Shown: piece after piece, positions 7,227 to 11,178 of the stretch
Layout of the letters: the number at the start of each line of letters is the position of its first letter
Numbering within the stretch: the stretch's first letter is position 1
Source of the DNA: Verrucomicrobiia bacterium
Lineage (GTDB): Bacteria > Verrucomicrobiota > Verrucomicrobiia > Verrucomicrobiales > Akkermansiaceae
NCBI GenBank assembly: GCA_947460915.1
Contig: CANHKJ010000075.1
Coordinates: 1-11,178, forward strand
DNA length: 11,178 nt
Direction: 5' to 3'
Position numbers and translations under genes: made by a program
Notes under the pieces: model-generated
Databases searched by the model: none
What the model was told of the DNA's origin: nothing
Seen by the model: only the letters and a program-made list of their open reading frames with translations

Positions 7227-8099
7227 ATGCCGACAACGACTGAGCCGCCCCCGGAGACCGAGACCGAAGCTTCACCTTGGGTGGAAGTCGCGGAATTTGA
7301 ATCGCTCGATCAAGCCTACGATCACGGCCTGGTCATCCTCGCCATGGGTGAAGCCTGCAAAGTGGAACAAGACGCAGAGCGCGGCACCTTTGCCTTGCAA
7401 GCAGAACCTCAACCAGCGCCAAAAATCGAACGCGAACTCGCCGCCTATGCCGAAGAACTCTCGGCACCAGCTCCCGCTCGACCCTTTGCCGACTGGGCAC
7501 CACACGATGCAGGATGGCCGTGGATTTACACTTGGATCGCCGCATTACTCGGCTCATTTTACATGCAAGTGCATCACCCCACATGGAGCGATTGGGGAGC
7601 ATCCTCCGCGATCCCTCTCTTTCGCGATGGCGAATGGTGGCGCCCATTTACCGCATTATTTCTTCATGCCGACCTCATTCACCTTGGCGGGAATTTGCTT
7701 TTCGGCGTATTCTTTACCTACTTTGTCGGCAGGAGCATGGGCGCAGCACGAGGATGGCCACTCATCATTCTCTGCGGAGCCGTGGGCAATGCGCTGACCG
7801 ATTGGATTCATTACCCTGAGGCATTTGTTTCCATCGGTGCCTCCACCGCCGTATTTGCCGCACTAGGTTTGCTCTCTGGTTCTGGTGTAGCCGAGTGTTG
7901 GCATAAACGTCCCAAGCTCCCCCTCGCCCGCGTTTTTGCGCCCTTGCTCGCAGGTTTTGTCTTGCTTGGCATGCTCGGCAGCAGCAATGACCCACGGACC
8001 GATGTCCTTGGTCACGCCTGCGGATTCTTAGTAGGCACCATAGCTGGCACCATCAGAGGATTTTATCAACACGCTTCAGCACCCGCCGCCGCGCCTTGA
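7227..8099 (+). CDS. Rhomboid-family intramembrane serine protease with soluble N-terminal domain
   Basis: The 290-residue product cleaves transmembrane substrates within the membrane. The rhomboid core occupies about residues 95-280: a first helix at 98-115, WWRPFTALFLHADLIHLGGN (137-156) with the conserved HxxxHxxxN-like block, the catalytic serine S206 in SIGASTAVFAALG, and the catalytic histidine H263 in DVLGHACGFLVG. Both dyad residues are present, so it should be active. Residues 15-85 form a cytoplasmic acidic domain (VEVAEFESLDQAYDHGLVIL... with a proline-rich link), which I think is a small alpha/beta sensing or substrate-binding domain; this is inference. The open frame begins at 7155, but ATG 7227 avoids a segment lying in repeat DNA. 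The stop is close to psd, suggesting co-transcription. Confidence 0.93.
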   Translation: MPTTTEPPPETETEASPWVEVAEFESLDQAYDHGLVILAMGEACKVEQDAERGTFALQAEPQPAPKIERELAAYAEELSAPAPARPFADWAPHDAGWPWIYTWIAALLGSFYMQVHHPTWSDWGASSAIPLFRDGEWWRPFTALFLHADLIHLGGNLLFGVFFTYFVGRSMGAARGWPLIILCGAVGNALTDWIHYPEAFVSIGASTAVFAALGLLSGSGVAECWHKRPKLPLARVFAPLLAGFVLLGMLGSSNDPRTDVLGHACGFLVGTIAGTIRGFYQHASAPAAAP

Positions 8100-8158
8100 A
8101 AAAAGTAACTTGCACCTTTTTTCTTTTCCATCCCGCACTTTTGACCGAAGCTTCCGCC

Positions 8159-9055
8159 GTGTCCGACATTCACTTCTTCAACAGCCTGACTGGGCAAATG
8201 GAAAAAGAAAACGTCTATGGTGAAGCGTTCCTGCGCTACGCCTACGGCAATCCATTAGGAAAACTCGCCCTACACAGCTTCATCAAGCGCCCCGGCTTCT
8301 CCCAATGGTACGGCTGGCGCATGAACCAGTCGGCATCACGAGAAAAAATCGCCCCGTTTCTCCAACAGTATGGGCTCAATGCCGCCGAATTCGCCGATCC
8401 CGTCGACTCCTACCGCACCTTCAACGAATTTTTCTACCGCAAGCTCAAACCCAGCGCCCGCCCGATCGATCCTCTGCCCGATCAAGTCGTCTTTCCCGCC
8501 GATGGACGACACCTCGCCTTTGCTGATGCATCAAAAATCAACACCGTCTTCGTCAAAGGCCAACGCTTCTGCATCGCCGGCTTACTCGACGATGAAAAAC
8601 TCGCCGCCCGTTACCAATCCGGCTCGCTGATCCTCTCGCGCCTCTGCCCCGTGGACTACCACCGCTTTCACTTTCCCGTCGCCGGAAAAGCCTCCGCCAC
8701 CCGCTGCATCAACGGCCCACTTTTTTCCGTTTCCCCGATCGCGCTGCGTCAAAACCTCAGTTACTTTTGGCAGAACAAACGCACCGTTTGCGAGATCGAG
8801 ACCAAGCATTGCGGCAAGGTGTTGATGCTCGAAATCGGTGCCACCTGCGTCGGCTCCATCATCCAGACCTACTCCGCTAACTCGGCCATCGAAAAAGGCC
8901 AAGAAAAAGGCTACTTCGCCTTCGGTGGCTCCTCGACCATCCTCCTCTTCGAACCCGGAGCCATCACCCTGCCCCAAGAATTCCTCGACCGCAGCAACCA
9001 AGGCATCGAAACCTACGCCCGCATGGGCAGTTCCATGGCCAAAATCACCATCTAA
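8159..9055 (+). CDS. psd: Phosphatidylserine decarboxylase proenzyme
   Basis: Converts phosphatidylserine to phosphatidylethanolamine at the membrane, the last step of PE synthesis. The proenzyme cleaves itself to form a pyruvoyl group. In the 298-residue product from GTG 8159 I see the N-terminal block VYGEAFLRYAYGNPLG, TFNEFFYRKLKP (87-98), FPADGR with D115, VDYHRFHFPVAG with H168, and the self-cleavage site FAFGGSSTILLFEPG, where GGSS (256-259) stands in for the LGST of E. coli; cleavage is expected before S258. The frame is open further to a TTG at 8096 that overlaps the rhomboid stop by four bases and would add 21 residues resembling a signal peptide. Family members begin close to HFFNSLTGQMEKE, so GTG 8159 is preferred. 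No Shine-Dalgarno sequence is seen at either start. Confidence 0.94.
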   Translation: MSDIHFFNSLTGQMEKENVYGEAFLRYAYGNPLGKLALHSFIKRPGFSQWYGWRMNQSASREKIAPFLQQYGLNAAEFADPVDSYRTFNEFFYRKLKPSARPIDPLPDQVVFPADGRHLAFADASKINTVFVKGQRFCIAGLLDDEKLAARYQSGSLILSRLCPVDYHRFHFPVAGKASATRCINGPLFSVSPIALRQNLSYFWQNKRTVCEIETKHCGKVLMLEIGATCVGSIIQTYSANSAIEKGQEKGYFAFGGSSTILLFEPGAITLPQEFLDRSNQGIETYARMGSSMAKITI

Positions 9056-9065
9056 TCGAACTTTT

Positions 9066-9098
9066 TTCGCGCAGAGACGCAAAGACGCAGAGGTTTGA
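9066..9098 (-). repeat. TTAGCGTCT-type repeat, short inverted copy B
   Basis: This copy is in opposite orientation to copies A and C. Its cgcagagacgc (9070-9080) is the exact reverse complement of 9240-9250 inside copy C, so a transcript across the region could form a long-range hairpin with a loop of about 160 bases. It also carries an internal near-tandem gacgcaaagacgcag. It starts 10 bases after the psd stop. Confidence 0.7.
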
Positions 9099-9160
9099 GT
9101 TGAGAAAATTCATAGTGTTTTTGAGCAGACGGGCACAATAGGTGATTTCAGCCGTTTTTA

Positions 9161-9185
9161 ACAGAATTTCAAAATTTACAGAATT
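9161..9185 (+). repeat. ACAG(G/A)ATTT-type dispersed repeat, copy 2
   Basis: Reads acagaatttcaaaa followed by tttacagaatt, with acagaatt repeated at 9161 and 9178. It matches 20 of 25 positions with the minus strand of 7004-7028, most differences being A for G. Confidence 0.6.
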
Positions 9186-9220
9186 CAAAAAGATCTCGAT
9201 CAAAAGCATCTCATAAACCC

Positions 9221-9271
9221 CAAAAAACTTCGCACCTTAGCGTCTCTGCGAACTCCGCGTTTGATCTTCCT
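9221..9271 (+). repeat. TTAGCGTCT-type dispersed repeat, copy C
   Basis: A 51-base direct repeat of 7115-7165 (45 of 51 identical). The first 13 and last 16 bases are unchanged between copies; the six differences lie in between. The two copies flank the rhomboid-psd pair about 2.1 kb apart. Confidence 0.85.
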
Positions 9272-9287
9272 GCATTTCCCCTCAAAA

Positions 9288-9319
9288 AATCCGTAAATCC
9301 GTAAATCCGTTCAATCCGT
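9288..9319 (+). repeat. aatccgt tandem array (four units)
   Basis: The unit aatccgt starts at 9288, 9296, 9304 and 9313, a period of 8, 8 and 9 bases. It begins 17 bases after copy C. The unit is too short and the spacers too small for a CRISPR array. Periodicity resembles the aatc(t/c)tg array at 7004-7028, so both may belong to one type of element. Confidence 0.75.
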
Positions 9320-9381
9320 CGTTTAAAAAGCCATTTTGCTCAAAAATCGACCCAAAAAATCCACAAAAACCCGCTTTTTGC

Positions 9382-9409
9382 TTGCCAAAGCTCCAGCAGT
9401 CCCTATTTT
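9382..9409 (+). promoter_or_regulatory. Candidate sigma70-like promoter for rpsB
   Basis: TTGCCA (9382-9387) and TATTTT (9404-9409) are separated by 16 bases. The site lies just downstream of the repeat cluster and about 110 bases before the rpsB ATG, with transcription predicted near 9416. It is the best promoter match in this intergenic region. Confidence 0.5.
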
Positions 9410-9415
9410 CACCGC

Positions 9416-9518
9416 CCCTTCTTGTGCTGCGAATCAACCATGAAATGTCGGAGGGACCCGAGCGGCAGATGTTTCAAAAGCGCCCTTTCTGCTTTAAGAT
9501 TGGACCAAACTAACCATT
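9416..9518 (+). promoter_or_regulatory. rpsB leader, possibly structured
   Basis: The predicted leader is about 100 bases. It can form TCGG/CCGA (9448-9451 with 9458-9461) around the loop AGGGAC, and GCAGA/TCTGC (9465-9469 with 9488-9492). The purine-rich GGAGGG lies 64 bases from the rpsB ATG, too far to serve it. A 28-codon frame from ATG 9440 ends inside rpsB at 9526. S2 is known to control its own mRNA through the leader in E. coli; whether this leader does so is inference. Confidence 0.35.
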
Positions 9519-10202
9519 ATGATTAACGAACTCATCACAGAAATGGTGGACGCTGGCGTTCACTACGGTCACCAAACGAAAAAATGGAATCCCAAAATGA
9601 AGCCTTATCTCCTCAAAGATAAGAGCGGGATTTACATCATCAACCTCGACAAAACAGTCAAGTGCCTTGACAAAGCTTCCGACTTCCTTGCTGGCGTCGC
9701 AGGCAAAGGCAAAAAGATCCTTTTCGTCGGTTGCAAACGCCAAGCTCAAGAAGCTGTGCGTGAAGCTGCTGAAGCTACCAACCAAAACTACGTCAACCAT
9801 CGTTGGCTCGGTGGTATGCTCACCAACATGGCCACCGTTCGCAAGAGCGTGGAGCGTCTCAAGTATCTCGAAAACATCGAGAAACAACCTGAGTTCAAAG
9901 CCATGTCCAAAAAAGAACTCGCTGCCCTCGGCCGTGAGCGTGAAAAACTTCTGCGCAACCTGCGTGGTATCCGCAATTTGGAAAAAGCTCCTGACGCCAT
10001 CGTCATCGTTGACTCCGCCCGTGAGTCGATCGCCGTGGCCGAAGCTCGTCGCTTGAAAATCCCAATCGTTGCCATCGTTGACACCAACGCTGACCCATCG
10101 AAAGTGGAATACCCGATCCCAGGCAACGATGACGCGATCCGCTCGATCCGCATCATCCTGCAAAACTTGGTTGACGCGATCGTCGTCGCCTCGAAGGCCT
10201 AA
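9519..10202 (+). CDS. rpsB: 30S ribosomal protein S2
   Basis: Structural protein of the small ribosomal subunit, positioned between head and body and needed for S1 binding in many bacteria. The 227-residue product carries the hallmark blocks LITEMVDAGVHYGHQTKKWN (5-24), KKILFVGCKRQAQEAV, NHRWLGGMLTN and the C-terminal VDTNADPSKVEYPIPGNDDA followed by IRSI. It is slightly shorter than the 241-residue E. coli protein, mainly at the C-terminus, which is normal. The start has no Shine-Dalgarno sequence; the upstream bases read aaactaaccatt. It precedes tsf, the common bacterial order, but is separated from it by a terminator. Confidence 0.98.
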   Translation: MINELITEMVDAGVHYGHQTKKWNPKMKPYLLKDKSGIYIINLDKTVKCLDKASDFLAGVAGKGKKILFVGCKRQAQEAVREAAEATNQNYVNHRWLGGMLTNMATVRKSVERLKYLENIEKQPEFKAMSKKELAALGREREKLLRNLRGIRNLEKAPDAIVIVDSARESIAVAEARRLKIPIVAIVDTNADPSKVEYPIPGNDDAIRSIRIILQNLVDAIVVASKA

Positions 10203-10216
10203 TCCTTACTCCCTTC

Positions 10217-10252
10217 GGGCGGCCTGAGCATCTCAGCGCCGCCCTTTTTTTT
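10217..10252 (+). terminator. Intrinsic terminator/attenuator between rpsB and tsf
   Basis: GGGCGGC (10217-10223) pairs with GCCGCCC (10238-10244), continued by CTGAG (10224-10228) with CTCAG (10232-10236) around a three-base loop; only one base (10237) is unpaired. Eight T residues follow (10245-10252). It starts 15 bases after the rpsB stop and ends 24 bases before tsf, so it should reduce tsf transcription relative to rpsB unless tsf has its own promoter. Confidence 0.93.
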
Positions 10253-10276
10253 CCCACTATTACACTACACACATTT

Positions 10277-11143
10277 ATGATTACTGCTGCTACTGTTAAA
10301 GAACTCCGCGACAAAACCAACGCGGGCATGATGGACTGCAAACGCGCTCTCGAAGAAACCAACGGCGACCTCGATGCCGCCGTGACCTTGCTGCGCGAAA
10401 AAGGCATCGCCAAGGCTGCCAAAAAAGCTGACCGCGAAGCCAACGAAGGCACCATCACCGCACGCATCTCCGCTTGCGGCAAATCCGGCATCTTGCTGGA
10501 AGTCAACTGCGAGACCGACTTCGTTTCCAAGAACGACAACTTCCAAGGATTCGTTGGTGGCATCGCTGATGCCCTCATCGGCTCCACTGCAGCCGACCTC
10601 GCAGCTGCCAACGCTGTTGTCAGCAACGGCCTCACCGTGGAAGACACCATCAAAGCAAAAATCACCGAGATCGGCGAAAACTTGCTGTTCCGCAAATACG
10701 TCCGCTTTGAAGCACAAGGCGAAGGCGCCATCGCTTCCTACATCCACATGGGTGGCAAAGTCGGCGTTCTCGTCGAAGTCGGCGCAACCAATGCCGCCAC
10801 TGCTGCGACCGAAGGTTTCCGCGATCTGATCAAGGACATCACCCTGCACATCGCTGCTCTCAACCCACGTGGTCTCGCTCGCGAAGACATCGCTGAGGAG
10901 CTCATCGAAGCAGAAAAATCCATCTTCCGCGCCCAGTTGCTCGAAGAAGGAAAACCAGAAGCAATGTTGGAAAACATCCTTGTTGGCAAAATGAAACGCT
11001 TCTACGCCGAAAACTGCTTGCTCGAGCAAGGCTTCGTCAAAGACCCCAGCGTGACCGTCAAGTCCCTGCTCGAAGCCAAAGGCAAAGAGCTCGGCGACAC
11101 CCTCACCCTGCGCCGCTACGTGCGCTTCGGTCTGGGCGAATAA
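10277..11143 (+). CDS. tsf: Translation elongation factor Ts
   Basis: Guanine-nucleotide exchange factor that recycles EF-Tu from the GDP to the GTP form in the cytoplasm. In the 288-residue product the N-terminal UBA-like domain (1-50) has the family signature LRDKTNAGMMDCKRAL (10-25), followed by GIAKAAKKADREANEG and the second signature LLEVNCETDFVSKN (73-86), where the TDFV motif contacts EF-Tu. The core domain and the C-terminal LRRYVRFGLGE are complete. No Shine-Dalgarno sequence precedes the ATG, and no good -10/-35 pair is seen in the 24 bases after the rpsB terminator, so expression probably depends on readthrough. The last 35 bases of the window after its stop hold no identifiable gene start. 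Confidence 0.98.
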   Translation: MITAATVKELRDKTNAGMMDCKRALEETNGDLDAAVTLLREKGIAKAAKKADREANEGTITARISACGKSGILLEVNCETDFVSKNDNFQGFVGGIADALIGSTAADLAAANAVVSNGLTVEDTIKAKITEIGENLLFRKYVRFEAQGEGAIASYIHMGGKVGVLVEVGATNAATAATEGFRDLIKDITLHIAALNPRGLAREDIAEELIEAEKSIFRAQLLEEGKPEAMLENILVGKMKRFYAENCLLEQGFVKDPSVTVKSLLEAKGKELGDTLTLRRYVRFGLGE

Positions 11144-11178
11144 TTTGTCCGCAACGATCATTCTCAAAACGCTCACCG

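Larger units (their letters stand above)
9056..9518. other. Repeat-rich intergenic region between psd and rpsB
   Basis: This 463-base stretch has no convincing long gene. From left to right it contains an inverted short copy of the TTAGCGTCT family (9066-9098), an ACAG-type element (9161-9185), a full TTAGCGTCT copy (9221-9271), an aatccgt tandem array (9288-9319), a candidate rpsB promoter (9382-9409) and the rpsB leader. No clear intrinsic terminator for psd is seen, unless the inverted repeats serve that purpose. Confidence 0.8.

Noticed and set aside
8096..8158. Signal-peptide-like N-terminal extension of psd from TTG 8096
   Set aside because: Bacterial family members begin close to the HFFNSLTG block; the 21 extra residues have no support beyond an open frame. 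Kept as an alternative only.
7115..9271. Composite transposon bounded by the 51-base repeats
   Set aside because: No transposase or integrase lies between the copies, the cargo is housekeeping-type, and no target duplication is visible.
9288..9319. Possible CRISPR array
   Set aside because: Units of seven bases with one- or two-base gaps and no cas genes nearby; this is a simple tandem repeat.
9449..9507. tRNA-like segment (ggagggacccgagcgg ... ggacca)
   Set aside because: The first part looks like the 5' half of a serine or leucine tRNA, but there is no T-arm consensus, no anticodon stem and no closing acceptor stem.
10265..11176. 303-codon minus-strand frame across tsf
   Set aside because: It is a shadow of tsf created by codon bias; the sense frame is a complete, typical EF-Ts.

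Overview
The window looks like chromosomal DNA from a member of the Verrucomicrobiota (PVC group). This is inferred from protein style: a secreted prenyltransferase/squalene-oxidase-repeat protein with a C-terminal LPIYEK tail, a secreted NGDxxxG-repeat protein with lysine/glutamate linkers, and the general look of the phosphatidylserine decarboxylase, S2 and EF-Ts proteins. No rRNA or other phylogenetic marker RNA is present to confirm it. Nearly all start codons lack a recognisable Shine-Dalgarno sequence.

Minus-strand block (about 6904 down to 1). In transcription order: a type I mannose-6-phosphate isomerase (manA, 6904-5969); a four-helix membrane protein fused to a peroxiredoxin-like/SelL-type thioredoxin fold (5861-4923); two PilT-family type IV pilus retraction ATPases in tandem (4844-3726 and 3711-2620); a group 2 truncated haemoglobin (2608-2210); a secreted prenyltransferase-like alpha/alpha-barrel protein (2085-1108); and a secreted protein that runs off the left edge (1091 to <1). 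The last protein has no stop codon inside the window, so it is easily missed, but its frame is open for 363 codons. The two PilT genes and the globin are packed 11-14 bases apart and probably form one transcript.

Plus-strand block (7227 to the right edge). A rhomboid intramembrane serine protease with a soluble N-terminal domain is followed closely by phosphatidylserine decarboxylase (psd), then by ribosomal protein S2 (rpsB) and elongation factor Ts (tsf). A strong intrinsic terminator lies between rpsB and tsf.

The two long non-coding stretches (6905-7226 and 9056-9518) flank the rhomboid-psd pair. They share two families of short dispersed repeats: a 51-bp TTAGCGTCT-type element (two direct copies plus a shorter inverted copy) and an ACAG(G/A)ATTT-type element with 8-9 base periodicity (one copy in each orientation). 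A short aatccgt tandem array is also present. Candidate sigma70-like promoters can be read upstream of manA, rpsB, the prenyltransferase-like gene and, less surely, others.

Most of the window is ordinary housekeeping and envelope genes. I see no CRISPR array, prophage, transposase or obvious defence system. The points most worth a second look are the repeat families, the membrane-peroxiredoxin fusion with an altered active site, the PilT-PilT-globin arrangement, and the rpsB leader.
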